The notes beneath the pieces are model-generated. The model saw only the letters and a list, made by a program, of their open reading frames with translations, was not told the DNA's origin and did no database searches. Source: an uncultured Sutterella sp. (GTDB lineage: Bacteria > Pseudomonadota > Gammaproteobacteria > Burkholderiales > Burkholderiaceae_F). Taken from it: DNA of 64,000 nt. Where the stretch lies: the NCBI GenBank assembly GCA_958347955.1, contig CATVXH010000007.1, forward strand, positions 19,241 to 83,240, written 5' to 3'. How positions within the stretch are numbered: the stretch's first letter is position 1; every line of letters starts with the position of its first letter. A program made the position numbers and the translations under genes. Shown in pieces: positions 33,505 to 43,787 of the stretch.

Positions 33505-33559
33505 TTCATCTTGAGCTCGATTTACTTTCAAAGGGGTATGCATGCGAGCTCAAAATGAA
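33505..33559. repeat. Inverted repeat between the thrC-like gene and the hydrogenase operon
   Basis: TTCATCTTGAGCTCG at 33505-33519 and CGAGCTCAAAATGAA at 33545-33559 pair over 15 bp with one mismatch; the loop is 25 bases. It lies 55-110 bp past the stop of the minus-strand thrC-like gene and ahead of the hydrogenase pair. It could be a terminator (weak T run CTTTATTT) or a regulator site. Confidence 0.6.
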
Positions 33560-33612
33560 AATCAAACCTCTTAATTATGCCTGTTAGCAGAGCGTAATAG
33601 CCATAATGCTCT

Positions 33613-34707
33613 TTAATGATCCGACTTAATGCCCGCGCCGCACATTGTGATCAGCGTGTCGGGAGTCGGTCCGTAAATTTCGCAATAATGTAAATAAGCA
33701 GCGTAGTTGGCGGCCGTCGTGTGTTCACAGTAAATACCGCGAGAGGCCAAGTGCGCGCGGGCCTGCAAAATTTTATCTTCCGGAGCCGTCACAAAACGGA
33801 TATTGTGACGATAGGCCATCTGCAGCAATTCCTTGCCGCGGCTGGGCTTGCCGATGGCAATGCCTTCTGCCATTGTGTCGACCACAGGCACCTCGACGGG
33901 TTCATCCGCATGGTTCTGAACAGCTTTAAAAAGCGGATCACACAGTTCGCTCTGAAGAGCAATTATTTGCGGGAATTTTTCAATGGCGCCGGAAGCCAGC
34001 AAATGCTCCAACGCTTTCACCACACCAATGTATAAAGTGCCGTTGCCGACCGGCACGACAATATTGGCCGGGATCCTTCCCAATTGCTCAAACGTCTCAT
34101 AGATGTACGCCTTCATGCCTTCATAAAAGAAAGGATTAAAGACGTGATTGGCGTAGTATTTGTGCTCATCACGCACCTTGGCGCGGCACACATCGGCGCA
34201 GTGGTCGCGGCTGCCGGGGACTTCATTGACCTTAGCGCCGTGAGACTTGATCATTCGAATCTTAGAGGGGCTTGTGCCTTCTTTGACAAAAATCTCACAG
34301 CCGATTCCCGCGCGAGCGGCGTAGGCGGCAACCGCGTTACCGGCGTTGCCGCTTGAATCCTGAACACAGTCGGTGACGCCGATAGACTTCATGTGCGCCA
34401 CTAGCGTGGCAGCTCCGCGATCCTTAAATGAAAGGGTCGGCATGTAGTAGTCCATCTTGAGAAGAACATCCTTGTCGAGACGGATAATGGGCGTCATCCC
34501 CTCACCCATTGTCACATCTTTCCAGCAATCATCTTCGAGCGCCATGAAACGGCGATAGCGAAACTGATTCCACTGTGTTTTATCAATGAGCGACTCATCC
34601 CACTTCTCTGGCGTGTAATCCAACTCAAAAAGACCGCCGCACTCACAGCAAGGCTCTTTTGTCGTGGTGGGAGTTAATTTACCGCAACGAGTACAAATGT
34701 AGTTCAT
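33613..34707 (-). CDS. Threonine synthase-like PLP enzyme with zinc ribbon
   Basis: A fold-type II PLP protein of 364 residues. The N terminus has a two-pair cysteine ribbon (CTRCGK and CCECGG). The PLP lysine lies in TLSFKDRGAATLVAHM (about 92-107), the asparagine loop in SSGNAGNAVAAYAARAG, and the phosphate-binding glycines in VPVGNGTLYIG. This is the architecture of the threonine-synthase-like group. True ThrC converts O-phosphohomoserine to threonine, but related enzymes act on other beta- or gamma-substituted amino acids. Start: the ATG follows GAGGAGTAACTC. It lies 19 bp after a YheO/DauR-like regulator rather than with hom/thrB, so a catabolic or inducible role is as likely as threonine synthesis. 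Confidence 0.82.
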   Translation of the reverse strand: MNYICTRCGKLTPTTTKEPCCECGGLFELDYTPEKWDESLIDKTQWNQFRYRRFMALEDDCWKDVTMGEGMTPIIRLDKDVLLKMDYYMPTLSFKDRGAATLVAHMKSIGVTDCVQDSSGNAGNAVAAYAARAGIGCEIFVKEGTSPSKIRMIKSHGAKVNEVPGSRDHCADVCRAKVRDEHKYYANHVFNPFFYEGMKAYIYETFEQLGRIPANIVVPVGNGTLYIGVVKALEHLLASGAIEKFPQIIALQSELCDPLFKAVQNHADEPVEVPVVDTMAEGIAIGKPSRGKELLQMAYRHNIRFVTAPEDKILQARAHLASRGIYCEHTTAANYAAYLHYCEIYGPTPDTLITMCGAGIKSDH

Positions 34708-34726
34708 GAGTTACTCCTCAAAAAAA

Positions 34727-35398
34727 TTAACGTTTACCGTGAATCTGGTCTAAATAGCCGTATAGGGTCACTTTTGACAGACCGAGTTTGCCTGCGACGT
34801 ATTCCAATGAACCCTTCACTAAAAACACTCCCCGCTCATCCATAAAACGGATCAATTGGAGACGATCTTCACGGGTATGGGAGCCTGCGCTCACCAATTC
34901 ATTGACCATGGAATCGATCATGCTGTTGACAAACTGACGCACGCTGTCCTTGTTTTCAACCGGAGTCTTATTTTCAGTCCCTGCATTGTCAAAAGTTTGT
35001 TTCTGCGCAGAGACGCGGGCTCCCTCCGGGCCATTCACCCAGGCATTGAGCACTTCCAAAACCTTCTCGGCCTCAGAAGTATCAATATTGATACAAAGCG
35101 CCCCGATCAGCTCGTTTTTGTCATTGCGGATCAAAAGGGATGATGAGCGTATGCGCTTGCCGTCGTGATCAAAGAAATAATTGTCGACAACACCATCGTC
35201 GGGATTGCCCGCGAAAACCGCTTTTTCAATAAGATGATGGAAAGTTTGTCCGACCTTTCTGCCGGTCACAAAACTGTTGGCTACATAAACGACCGAGTGC
35301 TGTGGCATCTGCATGTCATGTAAAACGACTTCCGCATGAGGGAAGGTTCTCGCTATTAACTCGGCTACTGACAAATAAGGTTGAAGTGCTTTATTCAT
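34727..35398 (-). CDS. YheO/DauR-type transcriptional regulator (PAS plus helix-turn-helix)
   Basis: A protein of 223 residues. The N-terminal half has the YheO-like PAS pattern: FPHAEVVLHDMQMPQHSVVYVANSFVTGRKVG, then LIRNDKNELIGALCINID. The C-terminal end RLQLIRFMDERGVFLVKGSLEYVAGKLGLSKVTLYGYLDQI is the helix-turn-helix of the DauR family. DauR represses D-arginine catabolism genes in Pseudomonas. Here the gene is followed after 19 bp by the threonine-synthase-like gene on the same strand, which is its most likely target. No ribosome binding site is visible before the ATG. The inducer is unknown; an amino acid is inferred from context. Confidence 0.83.
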   Translation of the reverse strand: MNKALQPYLSVAELIARTFPHAEVVLHDMQMPQHSVVYVANSFVTGRKVGQTFHHLIEKAVFAGNPDDGVVDNYFFDHDGKRIRSSSLLIRNDKNELIGALCINIDTSEAEKVLEVLNAWVNGPEGARVSAQKQTFDNAGTENKTPVENKDSVRQFVNSMIDSMVNELVSAGSHTREDRLQLIRFMDERGVFLVKGSLEYVAGKLGLSKVTLYGYLDQIHGKR

Positions 35399-35576
35399 AA
35401 TGCCGTTAGTTTACATAAATTTTTATGCGTAATCTATAAATATTTATAGATCATAATATAAGTTATTCTATTTTTGAAAATACGTCTTTTAAAAATTGTG
35501 AACCGGGATACCTTATTTAGTTATCGAAACTTGTAAAATGAGTCCCATTGAATAATTGTCTGGGAAATATTTCATC

Positions 35577-36380
35577 ATGCTTATCGAACACCAATACGAA
35601 GACTTAATGCGTCATGTGTTTTTCCATGGCGTCAATAAAAGTGACCGGACCGGTACGGGAACTCGCTCTGTGTTTGGTTACCAAATGCGTTTTAACCTTC
35701 AACACGGTTTCCCGCTCGTGACCACGAAAAAGCTTCACCTGCGTTCCATCATTCATGAGTTGTTATGGTTTTTAAAGGGTGACAGCAACATTGCCTACCT
35801 TAAAGAAAACGGTGTGAGCATTTGGGATGAATGGGCGGATGAAAACGGCGACTTGGGCCCAATCTACGGCGTTCAATGGCGAAACTGGCGCGGCGCTGAC
35901 AATCAAACCGTCGATCAAATCGCCGAGCTTATCCACACGATTAAAACAAATCCCGACTCCAGACGAATGATCGTCACGGCATGGAACGTAACGGAATTGC
36001 CGAAAATGGCCCTTCCACCCTGCCACATGATGTTTCAGGTTTATGTGGCTGACGGCAAACTTTCCTGTCAGCTCTACCAACGCTCATGCGATATCTTTTT
36101 AGGCGTGCCTTTTAATATCGCCAGCTATTCACTGTTGACGCACATGCTCGCCCAGCAGTGTGATTTGGAAGTCGGCGACTTCGTTTGGACCGGCGGCGAC
36201 TGCCATCTCTACAACAACCACTTTGATCAAGTGCGCTTACAATTGTCTCGTGAACCTCGTCCGTACCCGAAGCTTGTCATCAAGCGCCGTCCGGAATCAA
36301 TCTTTGACTATAAGTACGAGGATTTTGAGATCGTGGGATATGACCCGCACCCCGCCATTAAAGCTCCAGTCGCGGTTTAG
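35577..36380 (+). CDS. thyA: Thymidylate synthase
   Basis: A cytoplasmic enzyme of 267 residues that methylates dUMP to dTMP using methylene-tetrahydrofolate. The ATG at 35577 (MLIEHQYEDLMRHV) fits the family start; the frame is open seven codons earlier. The catalytic cysteine is in ALPPCHMMFQ, and the folate and nucleotide blocks DRTGTGTRSVFGYQMRFNL and QRSCDIFLGVPFNIASYS are intact. folA follows after 28 bp, the classical pairing, since ThyA produces the dihydrofolate that FolA recycles. The preceding AT-rich region (35400-35576) should hold the promoters of this operon and of the divergent regulator. Confidence 0.98.
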   Translation: MLIEHQYEDLMRHVFFHGVNKSDRTGTGTRSVFGYQMRFNLQHGFPLVTTKKLHLRSIIHELLWFLKGDSNIAYLKENGVSIWDEWADENGDLGPIYGVQWRNWRGADNQTVDQIAELIHTIKTNPDSRRMIVTAWNVTELPKMALPPCHMMFQVYVADGKLSCQLYQRSCDIFLGVPFNIASYSLLTHMLAQQCDLEVGDFVWTGGDCHLYNNHFDQVRLQLSREPRPYPKLVIKRRPESIFDYKYEDFEIVGYDPHPAIKAPVAV

Positions 36381-36408
36381 CGATCAACGGTCTCTTTAGG
36401 AGAAAGGC

Positions 36409-36897
36409 ATGACGCAGTTGCATTTAATCGTCGCCCACGCCCGCAACGGCGTGATTGGGAAAGAAAACAAATTACCGTGGTACTTACCGGAGGACCTTAA
36501 AAACTTCAAACGCACGACCTTCGGCAAGCCCGTCATTATGGGACGCAAGACCTGGGAATCTTTGGGTCGTCCCCTGCCCGGCCGGCGAAATATTGTCATT
36601 ACGCGTCAAAAAGACTATTCGGCTGCCGGAGCCACAGTAGTCGCCAGTTTGGAAGAAGCGCTCGAAGCGGTGAGTGATGCTCCAGTCGCCTTCATCATGG
36701 GCGGAGCCCAAGTGTATAAAGAAGCGCTGCCCAAGGTGCAAGTGGCCCATGTGACTTATCTGAACGCGGATTTTGAAGGCGACGCGTTTTTTGAGCCGCT
36801 TTCTGACATCGAGTGGACACTCACCGAAGAGGAAACGTTCCCCGCCACCGATGACCATCCTTACAGTTATTGCTTCAGAACATACCGGAGAAAATAA
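36409..36897 (+). CDS. folA: Dihydrofolate reductase
   Basis: A protein of 162 residues that reduces dihydrofolate to tetrahydrofolate with NADPH. Markers are IVAHARNGVIGKENKLPWYLPEDLKNFK at the N terminus, with the Trp and Asp/Glu of the folate site, then VIMGRKTWESLGRPLPGRRNIVITR and FIMGGAQVYKEAL. The active-site acidic residue is the Glu or Asp in LPEDL. Start: the ATG follows TAGGAGAAAGGC. It is the second gene of the thyA-folA operon, which ends at a perfect hairpin. Confidence 0.97.
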   Translation: MTQLHLIVAHARNGVIGKENKLPWYLPEDLKNFKRTTFGKPVIMGRKTWESLGRPLPGRRNIVITRQKDYSAAGATVVASLEEALEAVSDAPVAFIMGGAQVYKEALPKVQVAHVTYLNADFEGDAFFEPLSDIEWTLTEEETFPATDDHPYSYCFRTYRRK

Positions 36898-36921
36898 TTT
36901 CCGCGCTTGACCTGTTGATGC

Positions 36922-36949
36922 AATTTGAGCCGCTTACGCGGCTCAAATT
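36922..36949 (+). terminator. Bidirectional terminator between folA and sdaA
   Basis: AATTTGAGCCGC and GCGGCTCAAATT form a perfect 12-bp stem with loop TTAC. It abuts the sdaA stop on the other strand, so it probably serves both convergent genes. Confidence 0.82.
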
Positions 36950-36951
36950 AT

Positions 36952-38346
<1,395 letters not shown>

Positions 38347-38360
38347 GATTGACTCCTTGG

Positions 38361-39323
38361 TTAATCGAGCACTTCGACTCGATAGGCTTGCTCCTGACCG
38401 TCATTGAGCCATAGAAGCGAAGAGGGTTGAATTGCGGCGGGCACAAAAGCGCAGCAGATCAATTTTTCGCCCAACAAACCGACAAAATCAGTTTTCGCGA
38501 CAGGCACCCCCTCTTCGGTTAAAAGAGTCACCCCTGTGGGCTCATCAAACCATTGTGCGGCGTTATCTTGATGAGAAGCAAGCTTGACGGCTTTTTTGGG
38601 TTCGGCCGCTTTGAGCCTTGCTTCAGTCAAAGCGCGGCCGATGAACATACGCGCGGGATCGGAAAAATCAATGTAGCGCGCTCCGTCAGCATCGCCCGGC
38701 ATTTTGTCTTGAGACTCCCAGGCGAAAGCCAAAGGAGAACCGCAAACGTAGCAAAGCGTCACGGCGCCGAGTTCATCGAGTACTTCAATACCGGGGTGGG
38801 TGAAACCGGCAAACGCTTCAGCCGGCCCCTGCAGCAAACTGAGCCCGCCTACTCTCATCACAAGGACGTCACCTTTGGCGGTTTTCAACGTCTGCACTTT
38901 ACCGTCGGTCATCATGCCGTGCGGGGTATGCGTCTGATCGGCAAAAAGAAGCGCGCTTGAAGTTTGAATCGTTGTAAAGTCTTCATCAAAGGCTTTGGCG
39001 ACCTGATGCATCCAGGCCAAAGTGTCCAATGATTGAAAGATCACGCGGAAGTGTTCATCTGAATCGGGCAAATGGGCCACCCAGACAAAATCGGTGATCA
39101 CACCCAGCGCGTTGAGAATAAAACTTTGCCTGACTTCACCCCGGTGAACATTCTTGACATCAATCGTCAAAAGACGGCGTAAAAAAGCAACGCCCTGAGC
39201 GTCATTGACTTCAACCGTGTAATAGAGGCTATTTAAACCTTCAGGATCGTCAGGACAAACGTAAAGCCCCATGCCGGCATGGGCGCGAGCGGCTGTTTGG
39301 CCGCTTAATTTAATTTCAGACAT
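38361..39323 (-). CDS. Divergent GcvT/YgfZ-family folate-binding-like protein
   Basis: A protein of 320 residues. The N-terminal part resembles the aminomethyltransferase (GcvT) fold: YYTVEVNDAQGVAFLRRLLTIDVKNVHRGEVRQSFILNALGVITDFVWVAHL is laid out like 'V.G.DA..FLQ.LLTNDV..L..G....S.LLN..G.V.DD..V'. The middle has the expected FADQTHTPHGMM segment in a variant form. The YgfZ signature KGCYxGQE is absent, so it is not YgfZ; a true YgfZ is encoded at 48.1 kb. It lies 14 bp upstream of serine dehydratase, so a role in serine or glycine one-carbon metabolism is possible but not shown. No glycine-cleavage H or P genes are nearby. Confidence 0.6.
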   Translation of the reverse strand: MSEIKLSGQTAARAHAGMGLYVCPDDPEGLNSLYYTVEVNDAQGVAFLRRLLTIDVKNVHRGEVRQSFILNALGVITDFVWVAHLPDSDEHFRVIFQSLDTLAWMHQVAKAFDEDFTTIQTSSALLFADQTHTPHGMMTDGKVQTLKTAKGDVLVMRVGGLSLLQGPAEAFAGFTHPGIEVLDELGAVTLCYVCGSPLAFAWESQDKMPGDADGARYIDFSDPARMFIGRALTEARLKAAEPKKAVKLASHQDNAAQWFDEPTGVTLLTEEGVPVAKTDFVGLLGEKLICCAFVPAAIQPSSLLWLNDGQEQAYRVEVLD

Positions 39324-39440
39324 TTTTTCCCAATTATCTTCAATACAGATTTCTACGGCAAAGATTGTAACGGGTGATGACTCTGATTTGTGATCGAACC
39401 CGCTGACTTTTATAATTTTTTTTGCAAAAGGATTCTGATT

Positions 39441-40244
39441 ATGAGACGTTTTGTTGTTCGACCGTGGCTTTTGGTTTTAGGTATTTTTGTCGTCATTGTG
39501 ACCTGGGGCCTTTTGCATCATTACCAATGGCACTATGAGTGGGCGCATCGATGCGGTCTCATTGACGTTGAACCGGTAGCGGCCATGCCGATCGGCGATG
39601 AACGTTACATCGCTCATTCGGGCGGCGCCATCGGTTCCATCACTTACACGAATTCCAAAGAAGCGATACTTAAATCCTTAAAAGACGGCTATCGTTTCAT
39701 AGAGCTTGACCTTAGGCTGACTCTTGACGGGCACTATTACGGCGCGGATTACAACGATGATTTCAACGCCCAAACCGATCATCCCCGTCAATGGATAATT
39801 CCGCCTACAGCCTCCCAAGTGAAGGAACGCAAGATTTTGGGGCAATTCACTCCCCTGCTTTTAACAGATGTCGCCAAACTAATGGCCGAGCATCCGCAAA
39901 TGTTCCTTGTCATTGATAAGGGCAACGATTACGCGAAGATGCTCGCCGAGTGCCCTTATCCCGACAGAATGGCGGTGGAAGTCACCAATTACGGGCAATA
40001 TGTTTCCGCTCGCCACGCCGGTTTTAAATACGTGGCGCTGGGGGGCGACTTGGAAAAAGAAACCATTTAAAAGCTTCAAATCAAAATGTTGGTCGCTGAT
40101 GACGGTTTAAACCCGCAGGAACCGTTCATTAAGAAGTTTCTCGCCGATGGCGGCTTAGTGATGATCGCGGGCATTGATCACGCCCGTGATATTCCTGAGC
40201 ACCTTAAATCAATTCATTCTCTTTTTTACGTGGACTGGAAATAA
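39441..40244 (+). pseudogene. Glycerophosphodiester phosphodiesterase-like gene interrupted by an in-frame stop
   Basis: From the ATG at 39441 (AAAAGGATTCTGATT upstream) a 209-codon frame runs to a TAA at 40068-40070. The same frame then continues open for 57 more codons (KLQIKMLVADDGLN...SIHSLFYVDWK) to a TAA at 40244, so the full-length product would be 267 residues. The continuation has no plausible start of its own and reads as the protein's last strands and helices. The N terminus has a membrane anchor (WLLVLGIFVVIVTWGLL), then the GDPD-like block IAHSGGAI...YTNSKEAI...GYRFIELDLRLTLDG. A nonsense mutation (or a sequencing error, or read-through) explains the structure. The truncated form may still be made. 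Confidence 0.72.
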
Positions 40245-40299
40245 CAGCGCAGGAGCGCCTTACGCTAAAATTGCCGAGACTGAAATCACTTTTTAAATT

Positions 40300-41760
40300 A
40301 TGAACGAAGAGCTTTTAATTCACTGCTCGGCGCAGGAGACGCGAGTGGCTGTGATGGTCAACGGCATACTTGAGGACCTGCATATCGAGAGACGTGCCCA
40401 ACGCGGTCTGGTTGGCAATGTCTACAAAGGCAAAGTCATGCGGGTGTTGCCCGGCATGCAGTCCGCTTTTATTGACATAGGGTTGGAGCGCACCGCTTTT
40501 TTGCACGTCCACGACATTTTCACCGCGCGCCAGGAAGATGGGAGCTACAAGCCTATTGAGTACATTCTGCATGAAGGCGAATCAGTCATCGTTCAGGTCT
40601 CCAAAGATCCTATAGGCACCAAGGGGGCGAGGCTCACGACAACAATATCGCTTGCCGGTCATAAGCTTGTATACCTTCCCAAAGAACAGCACATCGGTGT
40701 TTCCCAACGCATTGAGGATGAAACTGAGCGCGAGCGGCTCAAGGCGCTCATCACCGCAGTGCGCCCGGAAAGTGAAAAAGGAGGCTATATCGTCCGAACC
40801 TGCGCAGAGGGCGCCACAAGCGACGATTTTCTCAACGACATGCAATATCTTTCCAAACTGTGGAAGCAAATCGCCGAGAAAATCTCTGTCACTTCAGCTC
40901 CGGGCATTCTCTACCAGGATTTGTACCTTGAAGAGCGCGCGCTGCGCGATATGGTCAATGAGCATACCACGCGCGTACTCGTCGATGCTTGGGATGACAA
41001 TATTGACAAGCTCAAAGACTTCGCCGTCGATTTTGTGCCCACCGTGGTCGACAAGCTTGAAATGTATACGGGTGAAATTCCCCTGTTCGAGCAATTCGGT
41101 ATTGAAACCGAAATTGAAAAAGCGCTTTCACGCAGAGTGGATCTGAAAAGCGGCGGATACCTCATTTTTGATCAAAATGAAGCGATGTCCACGATCGATG
41201 TCAATACCGGCGCCTACGTCGGCAAACGTGATTTCGGCGACACGGTTTTTAAAACCAATCTTGAAGCCGCTCGCGTTATCGCCAGACAACTTCGACTCAG
41301 AAACTTAGGCGGCATTATCATCATCGACTTTATCGATATGGAAAAGGACGCCCACCGCAGCGCGGTTTTAGCCGAGCTTCAAAAAGCCGTTTCGACCGAT
41401 CGCGTGCATATCACAATGAGCAACTTCTCAGAGTTGGGGCTCATTGAAATGACTCGAAAGCGCACCCGCGACTCGCTTGGTCACATTCTCTGCGAACCCT
41501 GCCCGTTGTGTGGCGGCCGTGGGGAAATCAAAACGGCGCGCACAGTTTGCTACGAAATCTTAAGAGAGGTGCTGCGCGAGTGGCGCCAGTATCCCGGCAT
41601 CAAGGAATTTTCAATTATCGCCAGTCAGACGGTGATTGATCTTTTCTTGGAAGATGAGGCCGAGGCTTTGAATTTACTGCAAGACTTTATTGCCTGTCCT
41701 GTGTCGCTGCAGGTGGAGTCCTGCTACAGCCCCGAGCAGTACGACATCACTTTCAATTAA
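40300..41760 (+). CDS. rng: Ribonuclease G
   Basis: A protein of 486 residues in the RNase E/G family, close to the 489 residues of E. coli RNase G. It is an endonuclease that processes 16S rRNA 5' ends and degrades some mRNAs. An S1 domain sits near the N terminus (GNVYKGKVMRVLPGMQSAFIDIGLERTAFLHVHDI). The DNase I-like catalytic region has STIDVNTGAYVGKRDF and IIIDFIDMEKDAHR, holding the magnesium aspartates. The zinc-link CEPCPLCGGRG is at about 400-410. It lacks the long C-terminal scaffold of RNase E, hence rng rather than rne. The ATG has no clear ribosome binding site. Confidence 0.95.
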   Translation: MNEELLIHCSAQETRVAVMVNGILEDLHIERRAQRGLVGNVYKGKVMRVLPGMQSAFIDIGLERTAFLHVHDIFTARQEDGSYKPIEYILHEGESVIVQVSKDPIGTKGARLTTTISLAGHKLVYLPKEQHIGVSQRIEDETERERLKALITAVRPESEKGGYIVRTCAEGATSDDFLNDMQYLSKLWKQIAEKISVTSAPGILYQDLYLEERALRDMVNEHTTRVLVDAWDDNIDKLKDFAVDFVPTVVDKLEMYTGEIPLFEQFGIETEIEKALSRRVDLKSGGYLIFDQNEAMSTIDVNTGAYVGKRDFGDTVFKTNLEAARVIARQLRLRNLGGIIIIDFIDMEKDAHRSAVLAELQKAVSTDRVHITMSNFSELGLIEMTRKRTRDSLGHILCEPCPLCGGRGEIKTARTVCYEILREVLREWRQYPGIKEFSIIASQTVIDLFLEDEAEALNLLQDFIACPVSLQVESCYSPEQYDITFN

Positions 41761-41765
41761 ACCTC

Positions 41766-41796
41766 AGGCTTAAATCCTCGGGATTTAAGCCTTTTT
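41766..41796 (+). terminator. Terminator of rng
   Basis: AGGCTTAAATCC and GGATTTAAGCCT form a 12-bp stem followed by TTTT. It lies 6 bp after the rng stop and just before the stop of the convergent kinase gene, so it may work in both directions. Confidence 0.85.
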
Positions 41797-41802
41797 CCAC
41801 TA

Positions 41803-43695
41803 TTAAAGTTTTTCTTCAATAGGCCGGTATTTCGGCAATTCGATTGTCACGACCACACCGCGTCCGGGATTGGGTTCAGCCCATACGCGGCCCGCGTGGC
41901 GTTCGGCCAATGAACTCACAATCGACAAGCCCAACCCCAAACCATGCGCTTTTGAGCTTTCCAACTTTTGGAAAAATTGCTTTGTAAATTCTTCATCGAC
42001 TAATTTGGCATTATCAATGACACGAATCCACCAGCTCTCTTCATGATCTTCAATGCGAATGCGGATGATCTCTTCATCGGTGTCACGCATGGCGGGGTGA
42101 ACTTCAGTAAAAGCATCGGCGGAATTTTTCAAAAGATTCAAAATCGCAAGTTCAATTTCCCAATCATCGGCTTCCACCAACGCCTTCTTAACTCCCTCAA
42201 CCACAACCGGCACGCTGCTTCGTCCAGACTTTTCAAAGGTCGATACGGTCTTGGCGACAATATCACGCAAGTCATGTTCCTCGCGTTTGATGTCATGAGG
42301 CTTGGCATAGCTTCGGACATGATCGACAATGTCATTGGCCCTCTCGGTGTGGTACTCAATTTCTTTGAGCACCTTCACAATAGTTTCCTTATCGGCCGCT
42401 CCCCTTTCGATGCGGCGCAAAAGACCTCTTGAATAATTGGATACCGTGGCCAAAGGTTGTTTAAGTTCATGGGCAATCATGCTCGACATCTGACCCACAA
42501 TACCCGTGCGCTCGAGGCGGGAAATATACTCGTTCGTTTGTTCCTGCTGTTTGGAAATACGCTCTTTTTCCGCCAGTGCCTTCTTAAGCGCCTTAGTGCG
42601 CGAGGCCACTTCCACGGAAATAATGAGGTTATAGAAAAAGCCGGCGACAATAAGGAAAATTGCCGTGATAAAGATGGCTCGGTTTTCGCTAAAAACACGA
42701 TAGATGGCCGAATAAGTCACATTGTTATACGGGCCCATGCGCAAGTGATACATCAAGTCGTAAAGCTCGCGCGTGTTCTCCGCCATGCTCCAAGTCGCCC
42801 CATAGGGTAATTTAAGCCCCAAAAGCGCATTGGTCATTTCCAAAATCCAATTGCTGTCCAAACCGTTTCGATACGAAACCATCAGACCGGGATACGCATT
42901 GGTGGAATGTTGGCAGGCAAGTTCTGAAACAGGCTGAGGATTAATTACCCTATAGTCGCTCAAATGCGCTTGATTGGTGATCATGACCTGCTCGATAAAG
43001 CATGCCGGCACAATGCCGACATCGGCTGTGCCGCTTTTAACCGCATTGAGCACATCGAGAGGATTGCGATTTGAAGAGAAAATGATGTTTTTATAGGCCG
43101 CTTGCCAAGAAAGGTTTTTCTCAGTAAAAGCTTCTTTCGAAATTGTGAAACCGGCGAAGGACTCATTAGATGATGAAGCGATCCGGTATGATCCCGTCGC
43201 CACATCAGTTAAAGTGTAGATTTTTGTGTTAGAACTGCTCACCACAATGGTGGAGGCCGCGGAATAACTCGGCGATTTAGCTTGAGCAAGCCACAGCATT
43301 GAAATCGCCTTGACCTTGTCCTCAAATGCCAAATCCGCATAAAAGTCCGACTCACTGATCAGAAAATCAATTTCCCCTTCGGCAATCATTGAGCTGATTG
43401 TCTCACGATCGAGAAATTTCAAGACCAAAAATTTATTGGATGCCCGAACCGTCTGATCAATGGCGTCGATTGTAGCCTTGAAATAGGCGCGTTGCATGTA
43501 CGGATCAATCTGCGTGTCGATCGCCACCACAACCTGATTGGGGTTGCCGCGGGAGCCATCAATAAATTGCTTAACAGGACTTGTTAGTGTTTGACGCAAA
43601 ATTGAGTTATGGTCCCCCATAATGAGAGACTCCACTCCCATTGCGGAAAAGAGCACCACCAAAATGGCGACAAGAGTGATAAAAAAACGACGCAT
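41803..43695 (-). CDS. Sensor histidine kinase with periplasmic phosphonate-binding-like sensor (TtrS-like)
   Basis: A protein of 630 residues using the ATG at 43695; a GTG five codons earlier is possible, and neither has a strong ribosome binding site. A membrane helix (about 3-22) is followed by a periplasmic PhnD-like domain with the two-lobe pattern (VVVAIDTQIDPYMQRAYFKATIDAI, then LNAVKSGTADVGIVPACFIEQ). A second helix follows (AIFITAIFLIVAGFFYNLII, about 345), then a coiled coil, then the kinase core. The phospho-acceptor His is in SMIAHELKQPLATVS (about 409); the N box is LLKNSADAF and the G box is HGLGLGLSIVSSLAERHAG. TtrS senses tetrathionate; this ligand is unknown. No response regulator gene is adjacent, so it is an orphan kinase. 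Confidence 0.88.
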   Translation of the reverse strand: MRRFFITLVAILVVLFSAMGVESLIMGDHNSILRQTLTSPVKQFIDGSRGNPNQVVVAIDTQIDPYMQRAYFKATIDAIDQTVRASNKFLVLKFLDRETISSMIAEGEIDFLISESDFYADLAFEDKVKAISMLWLAQAKSPSYSAASTIVVSSSNTKIYTLTDVATGSYRIASSSNESFAGFTISKEAFTEKNLSWQAAYKNIIFSSNRNPLDVLNAVKSGTADVGIVPACFIEQVMITNQAHLSDYRVINPQPVSELACQHSTNAYPGLMVSYRNGLDSNWILEMTNALLGLKLPYGATWSMAENTRELYDLMYHLRMGPYNNVTYSAIYRVFSENRAIFITAIFLIVAGFFYNLIISVEVASRTKALKKALAEKERISKQQEQTNEYISRLERTGIVGQMSSMIAHELKQPLATVSNYSRGLLRRIERGAADKETIVKVLKEIEYHTERANDIVDHVRSYAKPHDIKREEHDLRDIVAKTVSTFEKSGRSSVPVVVEGVKKALVEADDWEIELAILNLLKNSADAFTEVHPAMRDTDEEIIRIRIEDHEESWWIRVIDNAKLVDEEFTKQFFQKLESSKAHGLGLGLSIVSSLAERHAGRVWAEPNPGRGVVVTIELPKYRPIEEKL

Positions 43696-43787
43696 AACGG
43701 ATGGAGACACAAAAAATCAACTTCAAGCCGTTAATCTTAGAGAAAAAAATCTTAGAATTGGGCTGTTATTCAACATAAGTTTAAGCC

